From the IMG/VR virus record IMGVR_UViG_3300025436_000002, positions 106,201 through 170,200 of that record: 64,000 bases of DNA; one strand, written 5' to 3'. Each line of letters starts with the position of its first letter. The stretch's first letter is position 1. Position numbers and translations under genes: made by a program. Origin of the DNA: a virus. Of this stretch, positions 54,053 to 62,635 are shown one piece after another. The notes beneath the pieces were generated by a model. The model was not told the DNA's origin. It worked only from the letters and a program-made list of their open reading frames with translations, and made no database searches.

Positions 54053-54955
54053 ATGACATCTAGTTTCGTTCCAGTTATGACAAGTAATACCACGCCTAGT
54101 GGATTAGCTTTTTCAAGTTCTTCCCAGTTTAGTGGGAGTATTTGGTATCATCCATGGATGGCTTTTGAACCTCTTACTGGATACGGTCATACATGGATAG
54201 CTGGCTCGGGGGATACCCCTCAATATATAGGATATAAAACTACTGGGAATTATAAACTCGATTCCATTAAGTATACTGCGGTAGTCCATAAGGGTATGCC
54301 TTTCCCCCCACCTGGAATAAACACTATTGAAGGAGCCCCTACTAATTTTAAAGTCCAAGGTTCTAACAACACAACTGATGGATCTAATGGAACTTGGATA
54401 GACCTAGCTACTTTTACAAATGTAACTTGGAATGTAGACAGTCCAACACAGACTTTTAATGTGGCTAGTAACACTTCATATTCTTCTTTTAGAATATACA
54501 TGACATCTATAAATACTAATTGGGCTCAGTGTGAATATTTAGAATTAATACAGTCGCCTGTAATTCGAAAACCTTATACATTTACTCCAGATACCGAAGC
54601 TTCTGCTGGTGAAGTTAATGCTGATTTCGATACCTTATACACATACTTAAATAACCCTCTTTCTAGCATATCCGATAAAACAGATAGTTATACTTTATTA
54701 GACTTGGATAACACTTCTATAATAAGAATAGACTCTGCCTTAGATGTCACTTTAAATGTTCCAAATACTTTAAGTGTCGGTTTTTCTTGCTTAGTTAAAC
54801 AGGTAGGGGTTGGAAAAATTACAATTGTGGGTACTGGAGGCATGGTAGTCCAAAGTTACAGTCTCCATACTAAGACTGCTGGAGTTAATGCTATAGCTTC
54901 TCTTCTTGTAGATGCTGTAAACTGTGTAACGCTTGCTGGGGAGTGTACGGTATGA
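54053..54955 (+). CDS. Discoidin-like virion surface protein
   Basis: 300 aa. After VPVMTSNTTPSGLAFSSSS the first ~170 residues look like an F5/8 type C (discoidin) domain: PWMAFEP, FKVQGSNNTTDGSNGTWIDL, SFRIYMTSINTNWAQCEYLEL. The C-terminal part (TFTPDTEASAGEVNADFDTL to SLLVDAVNCVTLAGECTV) resembles phage fibre ends. Probably binds host-surface sugars. Same VPVMTS start in the broken gene at 17234. Confidence 0.72.
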   Translation: MTSSFVPVMTSNTTPSGLAFSSSSQFSGSIWYHPWMAFEPLTGYGHTWIAGSGDTPQYIGYKTTGNYKLDSIKYTAVVHKGMPFPPPGINTIEGAPTNFKVQGSNNTTDGSNGTWIDLATFTNVTWNVDSPTQTFNVASNTSYSSFRIYMTSINTNWAQCEYLELIQSPVIRKPYTFTPDTEASAGEVNADFDTLYTYLNNPLSSISDKTDSYTLLDLDNTSIIRIDSALDVTLNVPNTLSVGFSCLVKQVGVGKITIVGTGGMVVQSYSLHTKTAGVNAIASLLVDAVNCVTLAGECTV

Positions 54956-55470
54956 TTAAACCTAGTTTATTTGGATTTCTTTCTAAAATGACCGAGATAG
55001 TCCAGAATCCTATAAATCAGGTGCCTATAATGACAAGTTATATTCTACCCAGTGGTGAAGTTAATGCTAGTTCTACTAATTATGGTATGGGTTCTCGTGC
55101 ATGGATGGCTTTTAATCGTAATTTTGATGACTCTTGGTTTTCCAACCCTTCGTCTAGTACACCTCAATGGCTACAGTATCAGTTCAGTTCACCGAAATCA
55201 ATAAGTTCTTATACATTATTCATGGGCGGTGGTATTGTTAGTGTAGTATTTCCGAAGGCATGGACGTTTGAAGGAAGTAATAATGGAACTATCTGGACAA
55301 TACTAGATACTCAAACTAATCAGGTACTTAACTCTCAAGTTAAACAAGACTTTGATCTTCCCAATAACGCAAATTATAGCTATTTTAGAATAAATAATAT
55401 GGTGGGATCTTGCAGTAATATCTACTACGTCACTATAACTGAGATGGAGATAATAGGAACTGACATATAA
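54952..55470 (+). CDS. Discoidin-like virion surface protein
   Basis: 172 aa from ATG 54952 (GGGGAG 8 nt upstream). Shared features: VPIMTSYILPSGEVNASS, AWMAFNRNFDDSWFSNP, WLQYQFSSPKSI, WTFEGSNNGTIWTILDTQT, and ITEMEIIGTDI at the end. Closest relative of the broken 17234 gene. A sugar-binding module without a separate attachment domain apart from the ~22-residue N-terminus. Confidence 0.74.
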   Translation: MIKPSLFGFLSKMTEIVQNPINQVPIMTSYILPSGEVNASSTNYGMGSRAWMAFNRNFDDSWFSNPSSSTPQWLQYQFSSPKSISSYTLFMGGGIVSVVFPKAWTFEGSNNGTIWTILDTQTNQVLNSQVKQDFDLPNNANYSYFRINNMVGSCSNIYYVTITEMEIIGTDI

Positions 55471-55474
55471 CCTC

Positions 55475-55503
55475 TTGAAATCCTCTCTTATATATGTTAT
55501 AAT
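55475..55503 (+). promoter_or_regulatory. Sigma70-type promoter
   Basis: -35 TTGAAA (55475-55480), 17 bp, -10 TATAAT (55498-55503). CCTCTC upstream of the -10 and GAGAGG just after it can pair across the promoter. Confidence 0.7.
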
Positions 55504-55523
55504 AAATGGGAGAGGAGATTTTC

Positions 55524-55673
55524 ATGAAAAATTGTAAACATAGGTATCTTATTAGACATATAAGAAAGATAGTAGACTCTGTTGGAGTCTACGTAGTTGT
55601 TTTTCATGAATGTGTTGTTTGTAAAATTCTATCCATTCAGGTAGTTACTAGGAGTCCCAATGAGAAAGATTAG
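55524..55673 (+). CDS. Tiny His/Cys-rich protein
   Basis: 49 aa, SD gagaggagatttt. Cys4, His6, His12, His29, Cys31 and Cys34 (FHECVVCKIL) could form a zinc site. The C-terminus overlaps the next start by 14 nt. Basic; function unknown. Confidence 0.52.
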   Translation: MKNCKHRYLIRHIRKIVDSVGVYVVVFHECVVCKILSIQVVTRSPNEKD

Positions 55674-56043
55674 ATCGGATTATCTATTAAAGAATTGGAA
55701 AAAATTAAATATATCCGAGCTACAAGCTATAAGAAATAAAGTAGACTGGCATTATATATCCAACAATAAACATGTCATAGATTTAGAATTCTTAGACATG
55801 TTTAATAATAACGTAGTTTGGGAACTTATCTCTTATCATAAATTAAGTGATGAAATAATTAGTAAACACTTTAAGCTATTAAGCCAATCTTTAGTCATAT
55901 ACAATAATGTACTGAGTGAGGAATTTATATTAAAGAATATAGATAAATTTATGGAGTATGTGGACTTAATAAAAGCTTATCAGAAGCATATTCCAGAAAA
56001 AACCTTGAATAAGATAATGATGATTAAAGAGATGAGTAGATAA
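55660..56043 (+). CDS. Short helical-repeat protein with YLM-like tail
   Basis: 127 aa. Repeated pattern of W or I, xxIS, LSxExIxKxxxx (VVWELISYHKLSDEIISKH; VLSEEFILKNIDKFMEYVDL) typical of phage and poxvirus helical repeat proteins. The end LNKIMMIKEMSR resembles the family tail with IMM for YLM. The tail may be convergent here. Confidence 0.62.
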   Translation: MRKIRSDYLLKNWKKLNISELQAIRNKVDWHYISNNKHVIDLEFLDMFNNNVVWELISYHKLSDEIISKHFKLLSQSLVIYNNVLSEEFILKNIDKFMEYVDLIKAYQKHIPEKTLNKIMMIKEMSR

Positions 56044-56047
56044 CCCA

Positions 56048-56076
56048 TTGACATGCCTTTAATTATGTGGTAAGAT
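56048..56076 (+). promoter_or_regulatory. Sigma70-type promoter
   Basis: -35 TTGACA (56048-56053), 17 bp, -10 TAAGAT (56071-56076). It places the transcription start after GTG 56067 and so argues for the TTG start at 56106. Confidence 0.65.
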
Positions 56077-56105
56077 TAGTATACATAAATATCAGGGAGT
56101 TTGGA

Positions 56106-57986
56106 TTGTCAAAAGAATTTATAAAAGCTAAGGACGGTAAATTATACTCTAAGACCGATAAAGAAGATTGGCTAGGTATTTATGCTGAGTATTTAGGTGG
56201 GAAATCTTTTGTAGAACTATCCAGCATGCATGGAATTTGTAGAAACATTTTAAAAAAATATTTTACTAATTTTAATATGCACATTCGTGATAGATCAGCC
56301 GTCCTAAAATTAATAGTTAGGGAAAGAATGCCTGTAAAACTTAATCCCCATTTCGGTTGTATCAAAGCTAAGAATGGAATATGGTATTCTAAAACTGATA
56401 GAGAAGATTGGTTGGATATCCACGAAGATTATAAAAGTGGGAAATCCTTCGTAGAACTAGCAACTATTTGGGGAATAAGTGATATAACTCTTAAAAAATA
56501 TTTCTTATTATTTAACTTTAATCTTAGAAGTTCGTCCGAAGTAAAAAGACTTGCACATGTTAAAAACGAAAAAGTTAACATTGGAAAATATGGAGTTCCC
56601 TATACCCTCCAAGTCTCTAAATTTAGAGATAAAGGTAAGAATACTAATATGTTGAAATACGGGTATGAATATCCTAATCAATCTCCAGAGATAAAAGATA
56701 AGATTAAGAAAACAAATATTCTCAAATATGGGTATCCTTGTTCTCTCCAGAATATAGATATAATTCAGCAGGGGCGAGATACAAACATTCTTAAATACGG
56801 GTATCCGTCTCCTAATCAAAATGAGGATGTGAAAAATAAACAGAGGAGTACAACTTTTAGAAGGTACGGAGTCTATCATGCTATGAGGTGTTCAAAGATA
56901 TCTAAACAGAGTATCTCGAAACGCATGGGTGCCGTAGAACATTTATGGAACATCCGATTGAAGAATAAAGGGTATACTCTTCTAGGAGACTACACGGGTG
57001 TTTTTAATAGAAGTAGTACTGGGGATTATTTAAGTTGGTCTAACTATAGTATAGAACATGAGGCTTGTGGAACTATCTTCAAACATGCCCTATGTGGAGT
57101 TATAAAGTGTCCTAAATGTTTTCCTGCTAAATTTGGGGCTTCCCAGAAAGTTCTATCTGATTTAATAGAATCTTTAGGTTTTGTGATAACATTAAATGAT
57201 AGAAGGATAATAACTCCTAAAGAGATTGACATACTGACTCTAGAATTAAATATTGGATTTGAATATAATGGAACTTACCACCATAGCTCTAAATATAAAG
57301 ATAAACACTATCATAAAATGAAATCAGACTTAGCTTTAGAAAAAGGGATTAAGCTATATCATGTTTGGGAACATGACAATTTAGATATTGTTAAGTCCAT
57401 GATCAAGTCATGTCTGGGAAAATCTGAAATTAGATATCAAGCTAGAAAACTTAAAGTTAAAGAAGTCTCTATAAAAGAAAGAAGAGATTTCTTTGATAAC
57501 AATCATCTACATGGGGATGTTAATAGTAACTTTGCTTTAGGGCTATATGAAGGTTCTAAGTTAGTTTCATGTATTTCTTTTCGTAAACATAAAGAAGGCA
57601 TAGAAATAGCTAGATTTGCTACACTACTAAACTCTTCATGTGTTGGAGGTTTCTCAAAACTATTGAAACATAGTATTAATAGGTGTAGGCTACAAGATTA
57701 TACAAAAATAATAACATATTGTGATAGGGACTGGACCCCTAACTACAAAGATTCAGTATATTTTAAAAACGGATTCAAGTTTGTTAAGGATACTGGAGTA
57801 CAACTTAAATATATGAAGACTGGGAAGCATGCCATATACTCGAGAGAGACATACCAAAAACATAAACTGAAAGAAATGTTTCCAAAGTCGTATTCAGATG
57901 ATAAAACAGCAGATCAAATATTAGAAGAAAATAATATTTATTCAATTCATAATAGTGGTAACTGGAAATTCGAGATGAGTTTGTAA
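56106..57986 (+). CDS. Large homing endonuclease with Vsr-like nuclease domain
   Basis: 626 aa from TTG 56106 (GGGAG upstream). Two N-terminal helix-turn-helix repeats (KAKDGKLYSKTDKEDWLGIY; KAKNGIWYSKTDREDWLDIH), then four NxxKYGYxxPxQ repeats (about 160-260), a zinc ribbon (CGTIFKHALCGVIKCPKC), and a Vsr/EDxHD-like nuclease core: PKEIDILTLELNIGFEYNG, YHHSSKYKD, YHKMKSDLALEKGIKLYHVW. The C-terminal ~150 residues resemble a phage-type acetyltransferase-like or accessory fold. A mobile element of the phage. Confidence 0.78.
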   Translation: MSKEFIKAKDGKLYSKTDKEDWLGIYAEYLGGKSFVELSSMHGICRNILKKYFTNFNMHIRDRSAVLKLIVRERMPVKLNPHFGCIKAKNGIWYSKTDREDWLDIHEDYKSGKSFVELATIWGISDITLKKYFLLFNFNLRSSSEVKRLAHVKNEKVNIGKYGVPYTLQVSKFRDKGKNTNMLKYGYEYPNQSPEIKDKIKKTNILKYGYPCSLQNIDIIQQGRDTNILKYGYPSPNQNEDVKNKQRSTTFRRYGVYHAMRCSKISKQSISKRMGAVEHLWNIRLKNKGYTLLGDYTGVFNRSSTGDYLSWSNYSIEHEACGTIFKHALCGVIKCPKCFPAKFGASQKVLSDLIESLGFVITLNDRRIITPKEIDILTLELNIGFEYNGTYHHSSKYKDKHYHKMKSDLALEKGIKLYHVWEHDNLDIVKSMIKSCLGKSEIRYQARKLKVKEVSIKERRDFFDNNHLHGDVNSNFALGLYEGSKLVSCISFRKHKEGIEIARFATLLNSSCVGGFSKLLKHSINRCRLQDYTKIITYCDRDWTPNYKDSVYFKNGFKFVKDTGVQLKYMKTGKHAIYSRETYQKHKLKEMFPKSYSDDKTADQILEENNIYSIHNSGNWKFEMSL

Positions 57987-58000
57987 CAATAACTTAGTAA

Positions 58001-58044
58001 ATAAGGATTAGCATGTTGACATTAGCTTGTTTATATGCTAATCT
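58001..58044 (+). promoter_or_regulatory. Hairpin with embedded sigma70-type promoter
   Basis: Arms 58003-58014 and 58035-58046 form a 12-bp stem with one wobble. -35 TTGACA (58016-58021) is in the loop and -10 TAATCT (58039-58044) in the right arm, 17 bp apart. Downstream transcript begins GTAGGGTAAA at 58051. Confidence 0.75.
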
Positions 58045-58076
58045 TTATTTGTAGGGTAAATTTAAAGGAGACACAC

Positions 58077-59309
58077 ATGGCTTCCGATTTAAAACAATTG
58101 CAACGTAAGGTATTTTTAGCTCAGAGTAAGCTTATGCATAAAGAGTTTTGTTTCTTTGGATGTTTGAGTCTTTGGCTGAAGTATCGTATTGACGATTCCA
58201 TTGAAACGGCTGCTACTAATGGGAGTGAGATAATATTCAATTCTGAATTCCTTGATAAAATGAACATGGGAGAATTAAAATGGGTTATGGCTCACGAAAT
58301 TATGCATATTGCATTGGGTCATATTAGAAGAAAAGGTACAAGAGATCACATGGTTTTCAACTATGCAAGTGATTTCGCCATACACTCTATTCTTAAAGAA
58401 TTTGAAGCTGATACATTCAAGATGCCTGAGGGTTGTTTATATGATAAAAAGTATGACGGCATGTGTTCCGAAGCTATTTATAATGACATAGCCCAACAAA
58501 TTAGTGAAGGCAAGGGCAAAGCTATGAAAACATTAGATGACCATGGTCAATGGGGCAAGGATCCTGCCAAAGGTCAAGGTGATCCAGATGATAAAGATGG
58601 TGAAGGCTGTGAGATGGGTGAAGTCTCTGAGGACGAGTGGAAACAAAGGATGGAAGATGCAGCAAAGTTAGCTGCTGGAAAGATGGAGGGGAAAACTCCT
58701 TCATTCCTTAAGGATTTATTAGCTAATCTTCAACCTCCTAAAAAGGATTGGAGACAGTTGCTCTCTGAATTTATCCAACCTGAGGTAGCAGACTACTCTT
58801 TTAACCCTCCAGATAAGAGATTATATTCCATGTCTGAATGCCTGCTACCTGATTTTAATGATGAAGAAGAGACTGTTAAAAATATAGCATTCTTTATAGA
58901 TATCTCAGGATCTATGAGTGAGCAAGATATTTCAGATGCGTATTCTGAAATTGTGGGAGCTATCAATCAATTTGGATCCATGAGTGGGTATTTGGGATAC
59001 TTCGATACAGCTATACACAACTTTGAAAAATTTGAGGATGTCAAGGATGTTATAAAAAATAAACCTCATTCTGGAGGAGGAACTGACTTCGAAGCATGTT
59101 TTAGATTTCTTAAAGATACCGATGTCGTAGACATGCAGGGTATCGTTGGAATTGTTATTTTATCCGATGGGGAGTGTGGGTTTGGAAATTCATATAAACT
59201 TTCTGAGGGAATTCCCACTCTTTTCTTGTTTACCGATGATCATATTCCTAAAGCACCTTTCGGTACCACATCTTATCTAAGATATAGGAAGAGCCTGAAC
59301 TCACATTAA
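58077..59309 (+). CDS. VWA-domain protein with zincin-like N-terminus (DUF2201-like)
   Basis: 410 aa from ATG 58077 (aaaggagacacac). N-terminal metallopeptidase-like domain with HEIMHIALGH (HExxHxxxGH, about 79-88); acidic linker (GQGDPDDKDGEGCEMG); C-terminal von Willebrand A domain with MIDAS DISGSMS (about 279-285), GGGTDFE and LSDGE. Such proteins work with MoxR AAA+ ATPases, here at 60318, in remodelling or metal-insertion complexes. In the phage the target is unknown. A GIY-YIG gene separates the pair. Confidence 0.82.
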   Translation: MASDLKQLQRKVFLAQSKLMHKEFCFFGCLSLWLKYRIDDSIETAATNGSEIIFNSEFLDKMNMGELKWVMAHEIMHIALGHIRRKGTRDHMVFNYASDFAIHSILKEFEADTFKMPEGCLYDKKYDGMCSEAIYNDIAQQISEGKGKAMKTLDDHGQWGKDPAKGQGDPDDKDGEGCEMGEVSEDEWKQRMEDAAKLAAGKMEGKTPSFLKDLLANLQPPKKDWRQLLSEFIQPEVADYSFNPPDKRLYSMSECLLPDFNDEEETVKNIAFFIDISGSMSEQDISDAYSEIVGAINQFGSMSGYLGYFDTAIHNFEKFEDVKDVIKNKPHSGGGTDFEACFRFLKDTDVVDMQGIVGIVILSDGECGFGNSYKLSEGIPTLFLFTDDHIPKAPFGTTSYLRYRKSLNSH

Positions 59310-59327
59310 ATTAAGAGAGGTCTAGTA

Positions 59328-60194
59328 TTGTCTAATAAAGTAGGAATATATCAAATACGGAATACTATAAACGGGAAGGTTTATGTAGGAAGTTCAATAC
59401 GCATGAATCATAGAAAATACGAGCATTTCTGTGACCTCAATAAGGGGAAACATCATAGTATTAAACTCCAGAGGGCTTACAATAAGTATGGGAAAGATAG
59501 TTTTATATTTGAAGTTATAGAATGTATCCAACTAACTGAGGACTTGGGTATCAACTCAAAATTAATAACGGCTAGGGAGCAATTTTACATAGATTCTAAA
59601 AATTCATATACACTTGGTTACAACAGTAGACCTCTAGCTGAAACTAACTTAGGATGTAAACGCTCGGAGGATGTAAAAAGAAAAATGAGTATATCCTTCA
59701 GAGGGTCTCTTAATCCTAACTTCGGTAAAACAATGCCTGACAATATTAAAAAGAGGATAAGTGATGCCAAAATGGGTAGAAAAAATCCACATACTTCAGA
59801 ACAAGATAGACGAATAGGAGAATCTAATCCTAATAAGAGAAAAGTTATAAATTTAACAACTTTGGAAGTATACGTTAGTGTATCTAAAGCTTCTTCTGAA
59901 ACAGGTGTTGATAGAGTTAGTCTTTATAGATGTTGTCAAGGTAAGTACGGGAGTGCTGGAGATTTTATATGGGCTTACTATAATGAAAGTATAAGCTATT
60001 CCAAGATACTTCCCTCTCCCGTTTCCACTAGACCTAAAAAAGTTATTAATTTGACCAAGGGCATTATATACGAAAGTTTAAATCAAGCTTCCTTGGATGT
60101 AGGTTCATCATGTTCATGTATTAGGAGATGTTGTAAAGGTAAACGTAAAACTTCTGGCGGATTTGAGTGGGCTTACTATACAGAAAAAGTTTAA
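59328..60194 (+). CDS. GIY-YIG homing endonuclease
   Basis: 288 aa, TTG start after agagaggtctag. Catalytic domain: VGIYQIRNTINGKVYVGSSI with RMNHRKYEH; NUMOD3 repeat NPNFGKTMPDNIKKRISDAK; two NUMOD1 units KVINLTTLEVYVSVSKASSE and KVINLTKGIIYESLNQASLD. Free-standing; lies exactly between the VWA and MoxR genes, suggesting insertion into a former two-gene operon. Confidence 0.87.
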   Translation: MSNKVGIYQIRNTINGKVYVGSSIRMNHRKYEHFCDLNKGKHHSIKLQRAYNKYGKDSFIFEVIECIQLTEDLGINSKLITAREQFYIDSKNSYTLGYNSRPLAETNLGCKRSEDVKRKMSISFRGSLNPNFGKTMPDNIKKRISDAKMGRKNPHTSEQDRRIGESNPNKRKVINLTTLEVYVSVSKASSETGVDRVSLYRCCQGKYGSAGDFIWAYYNESISYSKILPSPVSTRPKKVINLTKGIIYESLNQASLDVGSSCSCIRRCCKGKRKTSGGFEWAYYTEKV

Positions 60195-60227
60195 ATTCAC
60201 ATTAGTTTACAATTGAGAATCCAAGTA

Positions 60228-60256
60228 TTGACTTATTAAAAATAATCTGCTATTCT
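60228..60256 (+). promoter_or_regulatory. Sigma70-type promoter
   Basis: -35 TTGACT (60228-60233), 17 bp, -10 TATTCT (60251-60256); initial transcript GTAAGGTT from 60263. Gives the MoxR gene its own promoter after the nuclease gene. Confidence 0.72.
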
Positions 60257-60317
60257 AATTAGGTAAGGTTTTAAAAAAAGTTTAAGTTTAATTATTATGT
60301 AGAAAAAGGGGAAAAAC

Positions 60318-61394
60318 ATGGCTAACATTTCAAGTAAAATCAGGGTTAATGAATTAATTAATTTAATGGCAGACTATTGTACTTCTGCTACATCACCTAA
60401 GGATGTTGAACCAATAATGCTTTGGGGATCTCCAGGGGTAGGGAAGTCTCAAGCCATGAAGCAAGTAGGAGAAACTTTAGAGAAAAGGCTAGGTAAGAAA
60501 GTAAAAGTTACTGACATAAGACTTGTAAATTACAGTCCAGTAGATTTGAGAGGTATCCCAGTTCCGAATGATGACAAAACTTTAGCAATATGGTTAAAAC
60601 CTTTGGTATTCCAAATGGATGACAGTCCTGATGTTATAAATATCCTAATCCTAGATGAAATATCAGCAGCTGCTCCAAGCATTCAAGCGTCTGCTTATCA
60701 AATAGTCCTAGATAGAAGACTCGGAGAACACTTAATTCCAGACAACTGTTTAATAATGTGTGCAGGTAATAGAGTCACAGATAAGTCAGTAGCTTACAAG
60801 ATGTCTAAAGCGTTAGGAAATAGACTTGTCCACTTAGACGTATCCGTAGATTTCGATGACTGGAAAACATGGGCACTTCCTAGAGGATTTGACAGTAGGA
60901 TTATGGGATTCTTAAACTGGAGGCAAGGTGCCGACCTCCACAAGTTTGACCCTTCCAATGATGAAAATTCTTTTTGTACTCCTAGAACATGGGAGAAGGT
61001 TAACAGTATCCTGAGTGTCTTGGATTTAGAACGAGCCATGAGTCTCATTTCAGGTACTATCGGAGACAGTACAGCTCATGAGTTTTACACGTATACTCGA
61101 TTGTATGGAGAGCTTCCGAATATGGAAACAATCTTAGCAGGGAAGTGTACTAAAGTTCCTACAAAACCTGATGTAAGTTTTGCATTAGTCTCCGCCTTAG
61201 TATGTCAAGCGTTAAAATCTAATGATGTTCAATTAACAAATATCCTAGAATACTCTTTCAAACTCAAAGATGAATTCAAAATATTACTACTCAAGGATTT
61301 AATAAAGTCATCTAAGGACATGTTACTTAAAATAGTTAATCATCCTAAATTTGAGAAATTTACAGAAGAGAATATGGACTTGTTGAGGGATTAA
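60318..61394 (+). CDS. MoxR-type AAA+ ATPase
   Basis: 358 aa. Walker A WGSPGVGKSQ (about 35-44), Walker B ILILDEISAA (about 112-121), sensor region MCAGNR (about 155-160), then an Arg-finger-like KALGNRLVHLDV. Typical of MoxR ATPases that act with VWA proteins such as 58077. It should form a ring that uses ATP to remodel a protein complex. SD aaggggaaaaac. Confidence 0.87.
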   Translation: MANISSKIRVNELINLMADYCTSATSPKDVEPIMLWGSPGVGKSQAMKQVGETLEKRLGKKVKVTDIRLVNYSPVDLRGIPVPNDDKTLAIWLKPLVFQMDDSPDVINILILDEISAAAPSIQASAYQIVLDRRLGEHLIPDNCLIMCAGNRVTDKSVAYKMSKALGNRLVHLDVSVDFDDWKTWALPRGFDSRIMGFLNWRQGADLHKFDPSNDENSFCTPRTWEKVNSILSVLDLERAMSLISGTIGDSTAHEFYTYTRLYGELPNMETILAGKCTKVPTKPDVSFALVSALVCQALKSNDVQLTNILEYSFKLKDEFKILLLKDLIKSSKDMLLKIVNHPKFEKFTEENMDLLRD

Positions 61395-61395
61395 T

Positions 61396-61602
61396 ATGGC
61401 AAAGGTTATCTGGGGGAGACGTAATAGAAACACTCCCCCTTCCAAGATATCTATCTGGACTCCTCTTATGAGTGACGGAGAAGTATTAGAAAAACTTAAT
61501 GATTTTAGTGTCCAAGATATCGAATACCTTTTGAGGTATCAGTTACAGATATCTAAAATACTCCAAGGTAAGTTACGTATGTTATTAGAAATGTTAAAAT
61601 AG
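61396..61602 (+). CDS. Small hypothetical protein
   Basis: 68 aa, one base after the MoxR stop. Basic N-terminus (AKVIWGRRNRNTPPSKISIW), helical C-terminus ending GKLRMLLEMLK, which faintly recalls the ELLK end of the tail family. Confidence 0.58.
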   Translation: MAKVIWGRRNRNTPPSKISIWTPLMSDGEVLEKLNDFSVQDIEYLLRYQLQISKILQGKLRMLLEMLK

Positions 61603-61610
61603 GAGCAGAC

Positions 61611-61883
61611 ATGTTAATACGAGCTAAGAATTACTTAATAAATACTAAGGATTTCATGAGTATCAGTGCTCATGACGACGGAAATTGTATAAACATTAAT
61701 TTTGATATCTTTGCATATATCATAAAACTTAAACCTGATGCTGACGGTTCAGTAGTTCTAGACTTTATAATCTCAGAGTTGGCTGAGGGGAAGCCTATGG
61801 TAACTATGAGTGATTTTATAGTAGAGAGGGTAGACATGTCATGTTATATGTCAGAAGGTGATGGTTCTGATTTCCCAGATTAA
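61611..61883 (+). CDS. Hypothetical protein
   Basis: 90 aa, SD aggagcagac. Beta-rich, acidic (NCININFDIFAYIIKLKPDA). No recognised family. Part of a run of small genes after MoxR. Confidence 0.6.
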   Translation: MLIRAKNYLINTKDFMSISAHDDGNCININFDIFAYIIKLKPDADGSVVLDFIISELAEGKPMVTMSDFIVERVDMSCYMSEGDGSDFPD

Positions 61884-61912
61884 GTATTTGTAGTTAGAAG
61901 AAGGGTTGGGTA

Positions 61913-62200
61913 ATGTTTCAAGCACTGTCTGAATGTGATGATTATCTGGGAGACTCTCCAGATACCAGTTTATACGAACATGGAATTGCACGGAACTCGG
62001 ATACAGGGGTTAGCTTTTTATACAATTTCGACTCTGGAGAGGTTATAGAAAGAATAATAACCTTAGATGACGTATTTTATGTTTTAGATATTCTAGAACT
62101 TAGTTCCTTTGATGAAGAGTTAGGATGTTTACATGAGGAACATCTCTCGTCAGTTATAAAATGTATTAATGAAAATAGTGATTTCTTTTTGAAGGTGTAA
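61913..62200 (+). CDS. Hypothetical acidic protein
   Basis: 95 aa, SD gaagggttggg. Acidic (FQALSECDDYLGDSPDTSLY), helical C-terminus with hydrophobic core (LDDVFYVLDILELSS). Not recognised. Confidence 0.58.
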   Translation: MFQALSECDDYLGDSPDTSLYEHGIARNSDTGVSFLYNFDSGEVIERIITLDDVFYVLDILELSSFDEELGCLHEEHLSSVIKCINENSDFFLKV

Positions 62201-62202
62201 CA

Positions 62203-62634
62203 ATGACCTACAATCTAGATAATTTAAAATTCATATCAGAAAACGAAGGAGTTTCATTTCCAGTATTCCTGTATTGCAACATGAAAAAGAATTTCATGCT
62301 TCATGATATGATAGACAAGCCAGAAGTCATTTATAAGGGAGAATTTACTACTGAGGATGCCTTTATAATGTACCATATGGGTAAATTTCCCCTAGTATCT
62401 GATTTAGGTGAAGGTACTGGTAGTGTGTTAGGAGAGCTCTATTACGTAGATGCCCCTACCTTGATATACTTAGATGAGTATTTTAACACGCTTCATAGGA
62501 TAGATGTAAAATTAGTACATAAGTCTCAAATATCCTTAGGAGTTCATGGATTTATGTACGTTGGATCTCTAAGGTTTAACACTAAGAAAATAGAATTAGA
62601 CATCAATAACAATTTAGTTTGGAAAGGAAAATAG
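62203..62634 (+). CDS. Degenerate gamma-glutamylcyclotransferase-like protein
   Basis: 143 aa. The order of segments follows 51024: FPVFLYCNMKKNFMLHD in place of FVYGSLKKGF, IYKGEFTTEDAFIMYHMGKF, GTGSVLGELYYVDAPTLIYL then DEYFN in place of LEGY. The YGS signature and the catalytic Glu are lost or moved, so it is probably not an active cyclotransferase but a derived binding protein. Confidence 0.6.
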   Translation: MTYNLDNLKFISENEGVSFPVFLYCNMKKNFMLHDMIDKPEVIYKGEFTTEDAFIMYHMGKFPLVSDLGEGTGSVLGELYYVDAPTLIYLDEYFNTLHRIDVKLVHKSQISLGVHGFMYVGSLRFNTKKIELDINNNLVWKGK

Positions 62635-62635
62635 C

